DNA from: DASUZB01 sp036377075
Lineage (GTDB): Bacteria > Actinomycetota > CALGFH01
DNA length: 10,452 bases
Reading direction: 5' to 3'
NCBI GenBank assembly: GCA_036377075.1
Contig: DASUZB010000121.1
Span: 1-10,452, forward strand
In this document: positions 1 to 5,696 of the stretch, piece by piece
Numbering within the stretch: position 1 is the stretch's first letter
Layout: each line of letters starts with the position of its first letter
Program-made: the position numbers and the translations under genes
The notes under the pieces: generated by a model
Told to the model about the DNA's origin: nothing
The model's database searches: none
What the model saw: only the letters and a program-made list of their open reading frames with translations

Positions 1-1214
1 TGGCCGACGCCCTGGAGGAGCGCGGCGAGGAGCTGGTGCGGCTGGAGGTCGAGAACACCGGCAAGCCCTTCCAGCTCACCATGGACGAGGAGCTGCCGCC
101 CATGGTGGACCAGATCCGCTTCTTCGCCGGGGCGGCGCGCATGCTCAGCGGGCTGTCCACCGGCGAGTACATGGCCGGGCACACCTCCATGATCCGGCGC
201 GAGCCGGTCGGCGTCTGCGCGCAGGTCACGCCGTGGAACTACCCGGCGATGATGGCGGTGTGGAAGTTCGCCCCGGCGATCGCCGCCGGCAACGCGGTGG
301 TGCTCAAGCCGTCCGACACCACCCCGGTGACCACCGTGTGGCTGGCCGAGCTGGCCGCCGAGTTCCTGCCGCCCGGGGTGCTCAACGTCGTCTGCGGTGA
401 CCGCGACACCGGCGCCACCCTGGTCGGCCACAAGATCCCGGCGATGGTCAGCATCACCGGCAGCGTCCGCGCCGGGCGTGAGGTCGCCCGCGCGGCCGCT
501 GACGACCTCAAGCGCGTCCACCTCGAGCTCGGCGGCAAGGCGCCGGTGATCGTGTTCGACGACGCCGACGTGGCCGCCGCCGCCGAGGCGATCGCGGTGG
601 CCGGCTACTTCAACGCCGGCCAGGACTGCACCGCCGCCACCCGCGTGCTCACCGGCGGTGGCGTCCACGACGACTTCCTCTCGGCACTGGTCGACCAGGC
701 CAAGCAGACCAGGACCGGGCCCCCGGACGACGCCGACGCCCTCTACGGCCCGCTCAACAACGCCACCCAGCTCGAGCGCGTGCGCGGCTTCCTGGAGCGC
801 GCACCCGGCCACGCCGAGGTGGTCACTGGCGGCCACTCGATCGGCAGCGGCGGCTTCTTCCACGAGCCCACCGTGGTGACCGGCCTGGAGCAGGGCGACG
901 AGATGATCCAGCAGGAGGTCTTCGGGCCGGTCATCACCGTGCAGCGCTTCGACGACGAGGAGAAGGCGCTGGCCTGGGCGAACGGCGTCGAGTACGGGCT
1001 CGCCTCGAGCGTCTGGACGAAGGACCACGGCCGCGCGATGCGCATGGCCAAGGCGCTCGACTTCGGCTGCGTCTGGATCAACACCCACATCCCGCTGGTC
1101 GCCGAGATGCCCCACGGCGGCTTCAAGCACTCCGGCTACGGCAAGGACCTGTCCCTCTACGGCTTCGAGGACTACACCCGCATCAAGCACGTGATGTCGA
1201 ACATCGAACCGTAG
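1..1214 (+). CDS. patD: Gamma-aminobutyraldehyde-type aldehyde dehydrogenase (5' partial)
   Basis: NAD(P)-dependent aldehyde dehydrogenase, most like E. coli PatD, which oxidises 4-aminobutanal to GABA in putrescine breakdown. The frame is open from base 3 (ADALEERGEELVRLE...), so the GTG at 36 is internal and roughly the first 70-80 residues lie before the window. Visible family marks are TPWNYP with the oxyanion Asn codon at 237-239, the cofactor segment VVLKPSDTTP, SITGSVRAGR, LELGGK with the general-base Glu at 525-527, FNAGQDC with the nucleophilic Cys at 627-629, and QEVFGPV. The segments FFAGAARMLSGL, AGHTSMIRREP and the C-terminal MPHGGFKHSGYGKDLSLYGFEDY match PatD more closely than betaine-aldehyde or succinate-semialdehyde enzymes as I remember them. 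The substrate is inferred from this resemblance; another omega-aminoaldehyde is possible. A hairpin lies just after the stop. Confidence 0.93.
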   Translation, partial: ADALEERGEELVRLEVENTGKPFQLTMDEELPPMVDQIRFFAGAARMLSGLSTGEYMAGHTSMIRREPVGVCAQVTPWNYPAMMAVWKFAPAIAAGNAVVLKPSDTTPVTTVWLAELAAEFLPPGVLNVVCGDRDTGATLVGHKIPAMVSITGSVRAGREVARAAADDLKRVHLELGGKAPVIVFDDADVAAAAEAIAVAGYFNAGQDCTAATRVLTGGGVHDDFLSALVDQAKQTRTGPPDDADALYGPLNNATQLERVRGFLERAPGHAEVVTGGHSIGSGGFFHEPTVVTGLEQGDEMIQQEVFGPVITVQRFDDEEKALAWANGVEYGLASSVWTKDHGRAMRMAKALDFGCVWINTHIPLVAEMPHGGFKHSGYGKDLSLYGFEDYTRIKHVMSNIEP

Positions 1215-1226
1215 CCCGGAGACGCG

Positions 1227-1254
1227 GCGAGGGCGCCCACTTGGGCGCCCTCGC
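1227..1254. terminator. Perfect hairpin between convergent genes
   Basis: The arms gcgagggcgccc and gggcgccctcgc are exact reverse complements (12 bp) around an actt loop. It sits 12 nt after the aldehyde dehydrogenase stop and 15 nt beyond the stop of the convergent secreted-protein gene. No T-run follows on either strand, so it is a U-tract-poor, possibly bidirectional terminator, as is common in high-GC actinobacteria. Confidence 0.75.
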
Positions 1255-1269
1255 GACGTTCGCTGCCGG

Positions 1270-2925
1270 TCAGCTTCGCCCGCAGGGGTTGTTCGGCAGG
1301 ATCCGGCGGAAGTCGTTGGTGCGGTGGATCGGGGTGAAGCCCGGCCCGGGGTAGTCCAGGAACAGCAGCGGGCCGAACTCGGTGGTCGAGGAGCCTCCGA
1401 AGGTGTTGGTGGTCCCGGGGATGTGGGCGCCGCCGAGCTGCCAGAAGCAGCCGACGGAGTGGCTGTCGCGGGTGGTGTAGAACGGGTAGAAGTTGGACCC
1501 CGGCGGCGGGTTGACGCAGTTCGCTCCCGTGTTCCGGTCGCAGTTGCCGCCGAAGTCGGCCGCCTCGATGCGGGGCAGGTCGGCCTCGAACGCCACCCGG
1601 CGGTAGTTTCGCCCGCCGTTGAACGTCGGGCTGGACAGCAGGATCGACCGTGGGTTGAACAGGAAGTCCCTGACCGGGTTGGTCAGTGAGCCCGGCCAGG
1701 TGGTCTGGTAGGAGACGCCGTCGAAGTCGTTGTCGGTGGCGAAGCAGCCGCCGATCTTGATGCGCAGCGACTGCTCCGGGCTGCGGCAGAGGGTGTCGTC
1801 GCCGTCCGGCCCGTTCGGGTCGTTCGGGTCACCCGCGCAGGTGCCGTTGGGGTTGACTTGGGCGCAGTACTCGAAGTGGCCGATCTCGTCGGAGACGGCG
1901 ACGTTGTAGGAGTGCGCCGCCCAGGGGACCCGGGTGTGCTCGCTCGAGCTCGCGTACATCGGGTGGAACGCGTACGGCGACTGGCTACAGGTCGCCGCGG
2001 TCGGCTCGAAGTTGACCTGCGCGAAGCCGTTGGCGACGCTGGCGGTCATCGAGCCCGACTGGCCGGTCGAGAGGTCCTTGATGCGGGTGACCAGACCCGC
2101 CGGCGAGTCGTGGATGGAGATGTCCAAGCGGTCACCCGCGTTCATGAACAGGTCCCTGCCCGCGTCGGGGGTGAACGCCGCGTTGGTCAGGTCGAGCGGC
2201 CCCGGGGGCGCCTGCGGCCGGCCGTTGCGGGTGATGAAGGCGAAGTTGGCCGGCTCGATGCCGACCGTGCTCACGCAGGCGGCGTTGTTGTCGACGCCGT
2301 TGTTCATGTCCCGGTTGAGGCTGAAGATCGCCATCGCCGCGCACCACTTGCGCGCGTCGCAGCTGATGCCGTTCTCGAACGAGACCCAGCCCGGCGGGTA
2401 GAACTGCAGCTCCAGGAAGGCCGTGCCGGGGTGGCGGCCGATGTAGTCGGGCTTGGTCGGGTCGGCGCCGTCGAAGATGTTGCTGTCGCTGTCCGGCTTG
2501 CAGGGGTCGTGGGTGAACTCCGGCGCGGACTGGTTGTCGCACAGGGCCATCCCGAACCACCATGCGATGCGGTCCTGGAAGTTGAACGTACCGCCGCTGC
2601 CGTCCTGCTTGGGCTTGATCGGCGGGTCCTTCGGCACGACGAACCGGTAGCGGTTGTTGTTCCCCGCGCCGTTCCTGTCGTCGTAGAACAGCAGCGAGGG
2701 CTCGTCGTGCCCGGTATAGCGGCCCTCGTAGCCGATCGCGTCGGCGGTCTCCGCGCACAGCGGGTCGCCCTCGTTGCAGAGGAAGCGGTGCTCCTGCTCG
2801 TCCGCCGCCGCCGAGCTCTTCGTGGCCGTCGCACGGTTGGGGGTGCTCGCCTGGGCCGTGGCCGCCGCCGTGGCGACCAGCACGATCCCGGCCAGGACTG
2901 AGAACGTCCTTCGCGTCCGTCTCAT
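1270..2925 (-). CDS. Secreted cysteine-rich protein of unknown function
   Basis: The 551-residue product begins with a classical Sec signal peptide: MRRTRR, a hydrophobic stretch from about 9 to 24, then AQA and probable cleavage near residue 26. The mature part holds 16 cysteines, an even number that suggests disulfides in an extracytoplasmic protein, and no further membrane segment. Visible motifs are GHDEPSLLFYDDR near the N-terminus, an acidic DPNDPNGPDGDD stretch, a DxDxDG calcium-type loop (DNDFDG, residues 398-403), and a C-terminal section with PPPGSNFYPFY, VGCFWQLGG and EFGPLLFLDYPG. I recall hypothetical secreted proteins with similar DFDG...YQ..WPG and PPGA.FYPF blocks, but no assigned function. 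The start is supported by GGAGG five bases before the ATG. It has its own leader of about 240 bp and is probably monocistronic. An enzymatic role cannot be assigned. Confidence 0.9.
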   Translation of the reverse strand: MRRTRRTFSVLAGIVLVATAAATAQASTPNRATATKSSAAADEQEHRFLCNEGDPLCAETADAIGYEGRYTGHDEPSLLFYDDRNGAGNNNRYRFVVPKDPPIKPKQDGSGGTFNFQDRIAWWFGMALCDNQSAPEFTHDPCKPDSDSNIFDGADPTKPDYIGRHPGTAFLELQFYPPGWVSFENGISCDARKWCAAMAIFSLNRDMNNGVDNNAACVSTVGIEPANFAFITRNGRPQAPPGPLDLTNAAFTPDAGRDLFMNAGDRLDISIHDSPAGLVTRIKDLSTGQSGSMTASVANGFAQVNFEPTAATCSQSPYAFHPMYASSSEHTRVPWAAHSYNVAVSDEIGHFEYCAQVNPNGTCAGDPNDPNGPDGDDTLCRSPEQSLRIKIGGCFATDNDFDGVSYQTTWPGSLTNPVRDFLFNPRSILLSSPTFNGGRNYRRVAFEADLPRIEAADFGGNCDRNTGANCVNPPPGSNFYPFYTTRDSHSVGCFWQLGGAHIPGTTNTFGGSSTTEFGPLLFLDYPGPGFTPIHRTNDFRRILPNNPCGRS

Positions 2926-3166
2926 TCATCCCTCCAGCGCTTCGTCGCTTGCAGCGTGGCCTCGGGGCCACCGCTGCGGCTGCCGGAGGGTCTACGGGGA
3001 GAACTGCATGACCGGCTCCCCCTTTCGGAACGCAATTACCCGCCATTGGTCCTTTGCGACCGAACTAGGCAGGAATAGCAGATCCGTCCCTTCCAAGGAA
3101 GGTTGCCGGGCCTGAGCGAGACTCGAGATTGGGACTGTTGCGCGCCGCCGTAACGGTCGCCTGACG
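2926..3166 (-). promoter_or_regulatory. Leader/promoter region of the secreted-protein gene with inverted repeats
   Basis: This 241-bp gap has no convincing ORF. It separates the TetR stop from the secreted-protein start, both on the minus strand. It holds three possible hairpins: gcagcgtggcc/ggccaccgctgc at 2951-2977 (11 pairs with one bulged base and a tcgg loop), ggggag/ctcccc at 2996-3021, and ggtc/gacc at 3048-3061. The Shine-Dalgarno sequence (cctcc on the plus strand, 2931-2935) is at its proximal end. The hairpins may fold in the 5' leader of the mRNA. I could not match them to a known riboswitch, and no promoter hexamers stand out. Confidence 0.35.
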
Positions 3167-3796
3167 CTAGGCTTGGCCCGGATCCGGCTCGGTGCCGGGG
3201 GGGCGGAAGCGGGCGAAGCCCTTCCAGGCGAGGCCGGCGAGCTCGTCGGCGAGCTCGGAGGCGGAGAGGGGGCGGGACTCGGCGAGCCACCAGGTGGCGG
3301 CGCCCTCGGCCATGCCGACCATGGCGGCGGCGAGGGCCCTGGCGCGGGTCTCGGGCAGGCCGGCTTCGGCCACGATGATGGCGGCGATGCGGCCGGCGAT
3401 CCAGTCGCGGAAGCGGGCCACCCGACCCCTGAAGGCGTTCTCCCGGCCGAGCGACTCGGTGAACAGCACCCGGAAGGCGTCCTCGTGCACGTCGACGAAC
3501 TCGACGTAGGCGCCGAAGCCCATCCGCAGCCGCTCGGCGTTGTCCCCGGCGAGCTCGATCGCCTGCTCGAAGGCGCGTTCCAGGCGGCCGAGCTCGATCG
3601 TCAGCAGGTCGGCGTAGAGGGCGTGCTTGGAAGGGAAGTGCTGGTAGAGCACTGGCTTGGTGACCCCGGCCGCCTCGGCGATGGCCTCCATCGAGGCGCC
3701 GGTGTAGCCGTCCTCGGCGAACAGCCGGCAGGCGACCTCCAGGAGCTGGGCACGGCGCTCCGGGGCGGGCAGGCGCACCCCCGCCGGTGTGGCCAA
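3167..3796 (-). CDS. TetR-family transcriptional repressor
   Basis: TetR regulator, 209 aa from the chosen start. The N-terminal helix-turn-helix domain is clear: RRAQLLEVACRLFAEDGY, then MEAIAEAAGVTKPVLYQHFPSK and HALYADLL. The remaining roughly 140 residues are the helical ligand/dimer domain. The start is uncertain. A TTG at 3796 has a strong GGGAGG (3801-3806) four bases upstream and gives MATPAGVRLPAPERR, a normal TetR N-terminus. An in-frame ATG at 3832 adds 12 residues but has no ribosome site. The open frame back to 3907 would run into the divergent gene and is unlikely. It is divergent from the acyl-CoA dehydrogenase, and a palindrome lies between the two starts, so the likely role is autorepression plus control of that gene, with an acyl-CoA or fatty-acid-type ligand. 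Operator and ligand are inferred. Confidence 0.92.
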   Translation of the reverse strand: MATPAGVRLPAPERRAQLLEVACRLFAEDGYTGASMEAIAEAAGVTKPVLYQHFPSKHALYADLLTIELGRLERAFEQAIELAGDNAERLRMGFGAYVEFVDVHEDAFRVLFTESLGRENAFRGRVARFRDWIAGRIAAIIVAEAGLPETRARALAAAMVGMAEGAATWWLAESRPLSASELADELAGLAWKGFARFRPPGTEPDPGQA

Positions 3797-3820
3797 GCGT
3801 CCTCCCTTGTCTTCAGCGGG

Positions 3821-3847
3821 TTGGAAGCGCATGCTACCGGTTAGTAT
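3821..3847 (+). promoter_or_regulatory. Possible promoter of the acyl-CoA dehydrogenase
   Basis: TTGGAA (3821-3826) and TAGTAT (3842-3847) resemble sigma-70-type -35 and -10 boxes with a 15-bp spacer, which is shorter than ideal. The predicted transcription start would fall inside the palindrome that follows. The boxes are only a visual match. Confidence 0.35.
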
Positions 3848-3863
3848 GTTACTGAGCAGTAAC
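3848..3863. promoter_or_regulatory. Palindromic TetR operator
   Basis: gttactg-ag-cagtaac is a perfect inverted repeat with 7-bp arms and a 2-bp centre. It lies between the divergent TetR and acyl-CoA dehydrogenase starts, directly after a TAGTAT -10-like box and upstream of the GGAGG at 3878-3882. A symmetric site of about 16 bp is what a TetR dimer binds, so a bound dimer would block transcription of the dehydrogenase and probably of the repressor. The pairing with this TetR is inferred from position. Confidence 0.7.
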
Positions 3864-3887
3864 TGAGGCAGTACCTCGGAGGTTGCC

Positions 3888-5087
3888 ATGATCGGCTTCG
3901 AGCTCACCGAAGACCAGGTCGCCGCCCAGAAATGGGTGCGCGAGTTCGCTGAGAAGGAGATCCGCCCGGTCGCGGCGCACTACGACGAGACCGAGGACTT
4001 CCCCTGGCCGGTGCTGTCCAAGGCGGCCGAGATCGGCCTCTACGGCCTCGACTACTACAAGATGATCGCCGAGGACGAGTCCGGGGTGCTGCAGCCGCTG
4101 CTGGTCGAGGAGCTGGCCTGGGGCTGCGCCGGGATCGCGCTCGGCATCCTCGGCACCGGCCTGCCGCTGGTCGCGCTGATGTCGTCGGGCACGCCCGACC
4201 AGTTCGCCGAGTGGGCGCCGCGCATGTTCGGCTCCGTCGAGAAGCCGGCCGTCGGCGCCTTCGCGGTCACCGAGCCCGGCGCCGGCTCCGACGTCTCCAG
4301 CCTGCGCACCCGCGCCACCAAGGACGGCGACGACTGGGTCCTGAACGGCCAGAAGGTGTTCATCACCAACGGCGGCATCGCCGACGTGCACGTGGTCGTC
4401 GCCACGGTCGACCCGGCGCTCGGGCACCGCGGCCAGGCCAGCTTCCTGATCCCGCCGGGCACCGAGGGGCTGCGCCAGGGCAAGAAGGAGAGGAAGCTCG
4501 GCATCCGCGCCTCCCACACCGCCGAGGTCCTGCTCGAGAACTGCCGCGTGCCCGGCGACTGCCTGCTCGGCGGCGAGGAGCGGCTCAACGCCAAGCTGGA
4601 GCGCGCCCGCAACAAGGACCAGACCAAGACCATCTCGGGGGCGCTGAAGACCTTCGAGGCCACCCGCCCGATCATCGGCGCCCAGGCGATCGGCATCGCC
4701 AGGGCCGCCTTCGAGTTCGCCCGCGACTACGCCCGCGAGCGCACCCAGTTCGGCAAGCCGATCGCGGCCCAGCAGGCGATCGCCTTCAAGCTGGCCGACA
4801 TGGCGACCGAGATCGACGCGGCCAGGCTGCTGGTCTGGCGGGCCTCCTGGATGGGCCGCCAGAGCGCGCCCTTCTCCCACGCCGAGGGCTCCATGTCCAA
4901 GCTGAAGGCCGGCGAGGTGGCCGTGCGCGTCACCGACGAGGCCATCCAGATCCTCGGCGGCTACGGCTACATCCGCGACTTCCCTGTCGAGAAGTGGCAC
5001 CGCGATTCGAAAATTTATTCCCTGTTTGAGGGTACGAGTGAAATTCAACGCTTGGTGATTTCCCGTGCGAACGGAGGAATGGCCTAG
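3888..5087 (+). CDS. Acyl-CoA dehydrogenase
   Basis: FAD-dependent acyl-CoA dehydrogenase of full family length (399 aa), catalysing alpha,beta-desaturation of an acyl-CoA with electrons passed to ETF. Order seen: the N-terminal helical domain (FELTEDQVAAQKWVREFAEKEIRP), the middle beta domain with the flavin/substrate segment AVTEPGAGSD and GQKVFITNG, then the C-terminal helical domain with RERTQFGKPIAAQQAIAFKLADM, QILGGYGYIRDFPVEKWHRD and SLFEGTSEIQR. The catalytic Glu is E381 (codon 5028-5030). ATG with GGAGG five bases upstream fixes the start. Chain-length specificity cannot be read. The first 372 codons contain only four ending in A or T (GAA, AAA, GCT, CCT); 14 of the last 27 do. The protein motif is intact across this break, so the gene looks functional, but its 3' end has a different origin. 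Confidence 0.95.
   Translation: MIGFELTEDQVAAQKWVREFAEKEIRPVAAHYDETEDFPWPVLSKAAEIGLYGLDYYKMIAEDESGVLQPLLVEELAWGCAGIALGILGTGLPLVALMSSGTPDQFAEWAPRMFGSVEKPAVGAFAVTEPGAGSDVSSLRTRATKDGDDWVLNGQKVFITNGGIADVHVVVATVDPALGHRGQASFLIPPGTEGLRQGKKERKLGIRASHTAEVLLENCRVPGDCLLGGEERLNAKLERARNKDQTKTISGALKTFEATRPIIGAQAIGIARAAFEFARDYARERTQFGKPIAAQQAIAFKLADMATEIDAARLLVWRASWMGRQSAPFSHAEGSMSKLKAGEVAVRVTDEAIQILGGYGYIRDFPVEKWHRDSKIYSLFEGTSEIQRLVISRANGGMA
5004..5087 (+). other. Recoded 3' tail of the acyl-CoA dehydrogenase (foreign-looking codons)
   Basis: Starting at the GAT after cac-cgc, the codons switch to GAT, AAA, ATT, TAT, TTT, GGT, AGT, GAA, ATT, CAA, ATT, CGT, GGA, GGA among others. Fourteen of 27 sense codons end in A/T, against 4 of 372 just before. 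The encoded residues (DSKIYSLFEGTSEIQR...) are exactly the conserved family C-terminus with the catalytic Glu. The segment is flanked on both sides by GC-rich DNA. It looks like a homologous replacement from a lower-GC source. Alternatives are an assembly join, or an element-borne gene end connected to the HNH gene that follows. Confidence 0.8.
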
Positions 5088-5088
5088 A

Positions 5089-5157
5089 GGCGTGCTCCTC
5101 GGCCAGCTCCAGCACACGGTATTGGCTGAGCCCGGCTCGCGGTGGCCGGGTAGCCAT
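5089..5157 (-). pseudogene. Possible CaiB-type CoA-transferase N-terminal fragment
   Basis: Read on the minus strand from an ATG at 5157, the frame gives MATRPPRAG, then LSQYRVLELAEEHAS, and runs into the acyl-CoA dehydrogenase stop codon at 5085-5087. The LS-YRVLELAEE phrase resembles the first beta strand and helix of family III CoA-transferases (CaiB/BaiF), genes often found next to acyl-CoA dehydrogenases. Everything after about 23 codons is missing, and no ribosome site is seen. The match is short and could be coincidental. If real, it is a truncated remnant whose break coincides with the end of the recoded tail. Confidence 0.25.
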
Positions 5158-5202
5158 CGGGCCCGGACGGCGTTGCACCGGTTCCCGGCAGTGGTGCCTT
5201 CG

Positions 5203-5496
5203 TCATGGCTCTACAGGGGGCTTGGGAAAGCCTGTAGACCCGTAAAGGCGCATGACTCGCCACGCTTCGATGAGGAGGTCACTGACTCGAGCGCAGGGCG
5301 GCCGTCCTCCACGAACCCAGAGTTCGAGATTCTCGGGACGGTTGTCGTCCCTCTGCCTGTTGCGGTGGTGAACCTCTTCCGAAGGGTGGAGCGCACGCCC
5401 GAGTATCTCGGCCATGACTCTCGTGTGCTCAGCGACGTACCCACTCTTGTACCAACCCTTCCGCTGGTTCAGGGGCCGCAATGGCCGGCCATCCAT
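5203..5496 (-). CDS. HNH endonuclease, homing/phage type
   Basis: The 97 residues from the ATG at 5496 carry the HNH_3-type core GYVAEHTRVMAEILGRALHP, SEEVHHRNRQRDDNRPENLELW. This shows the HH pair, the DDNRPENLEL asparagine/helix motif and the usual C-terminal VSDLLIEAWRVMRLYG. Such small HNH nickases/nucleases occur as free-standing homing enzymes and in phages and introns. The frame remains open upstream to 5598 and encodes a CxxxxC...CxxH zinc finger that belongs to this family, so the ATG at 5496 is probably not the ancestral start. About 30 of 97 codons end in A or T, unlike the host genes around it but like the preceding acyl-CoA dehydrogenase tail, a sign of transfer. There is no recognisable ribosome site before 5496. 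It points towards the acyl-CoA dehydrogenase. Confidence 0.82.
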   Translation of the reverse strand: MDGRPLRPLNQRKGWYKSGYVAEHTRVMAEILGRALHPSEEVHHRNRQRDDNRPENLELWVRGGRPPCARVSDLLIEAWRVMRLYGSTGFPKPPVEP

Positions 5497-5598
5497 GACC
5501 TGCCTGTAGTGGCCCGAGCAGTATCCACGAGAGTAGTGAGAATTACGGCACTCAGGAAAGTCGCAACATCGGCCATGATCCCGTCGTTCGAGTCGAAT
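5497..5598 (-). pseudogene. Zinc-finger N-terminus of the HNH gene lacking an in-frame start
   Basis: The HNH frame is open from 5598 (after a TGA at 5599-5601) and reads CDFPECRNSHYSRGYCSGHY then RQV before the ATG at 5496. The Cys codons at 5563-5565, 5548-5550 and 5518-5520 and the His at 5509-5511 give C-x4-C-x9-C-x2-H, the zinc finger typical of phage/actinobacterial HNH proteins. No ATG, GTG or TTG lies in this frame. An ATG at 5574-5576 in another frame (M-A-D-V) would join the finger with a single inserted base, giving MADVCDFPEC. So either a 1-nt deletion has broken the gene, a non-standard ATT start at 5598 is used, or the sequence has an error. Confidence 0.6.
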
Positions 5599-5610
5599 TC
5601 AGGTCTTCAG

Positions 5611-5631
5611 GCCCTGTCGTAGGATCAGGGC
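5611..5631. repeat. Small inverted repeat upstream of the DUF998 gene
   Basis: gccctg and cagggc pair around a 9-nt loop, beyond the HNH gene's upstream end. A hairpin of this size may be chance. Confidence 0.3.
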
Positions 5632-5663
5632 GACCATCGCCTGGTGGGGTTGGGGCGGTCGCC
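5629..5663. repeat. 7-bp inverted repeat in the DUF998 upstream region
   Basis: ggcgacc (5629-5635) and ggtcgcc (5657-5663) are exact reverse complements, 21 bp apart, about 35-60 bp before the GTG start. It could be an operator or an mRNA-leader stem. No regulator gene is adjacent to support an operator. Confidence 0.25.
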
Positions 5664-5696
5664 GGGCAAGGCAGCGCTGGGCGAAGGGCAGGATCC

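Noticed and set aside
1858..2901. 347-codon plus-strand ORF opposite the secreted-protein gene
   Set aside because: Antisense shadow of a GC-rich gene: repetitive V/R/G/A composition and no domain, while the opposite strand has a signal peptide, ribosome site and ordered motifs.
3000..3061. Possible c-di-GMP or c-di-AMP riboswitch (gcaaag, ccgaaagg motifs on the minus strand)
   Set aside because: The motif order and conserved paired elements of either class are not present; only isolated short matches.
3849..5117. 422-codon minus-strand ORF opposite the acyl-CoA dehydrogenase
   Set aside because: Low-complexity L/G/A/V composition caused by GC-rich antisense reading; the plus strand encodes a textbook acyl-CoA dehydrogenase.
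5211..5237. Stem ctacagg/cctgtag as a transposon end structure
   Set aside because: It lies within the HNH coding frame near its C-terminus and includes a bulge; no partner at the other side.
5005..5598. attcga (5005-5010) and tcgaat (5593-5598) as terminal inverted repeats of an element
   Set aside because: A 6-bp match is expected by chance over this distance; it was not used to define ends.
5004..5600. Group I intron or intein around the HNH gene
   Set aside because: The acyl-CoA dehydrogenase has its own stop and a complete C-terminus before the HNH gene, no continuing exon is found downstream, and the HNH is antisense.
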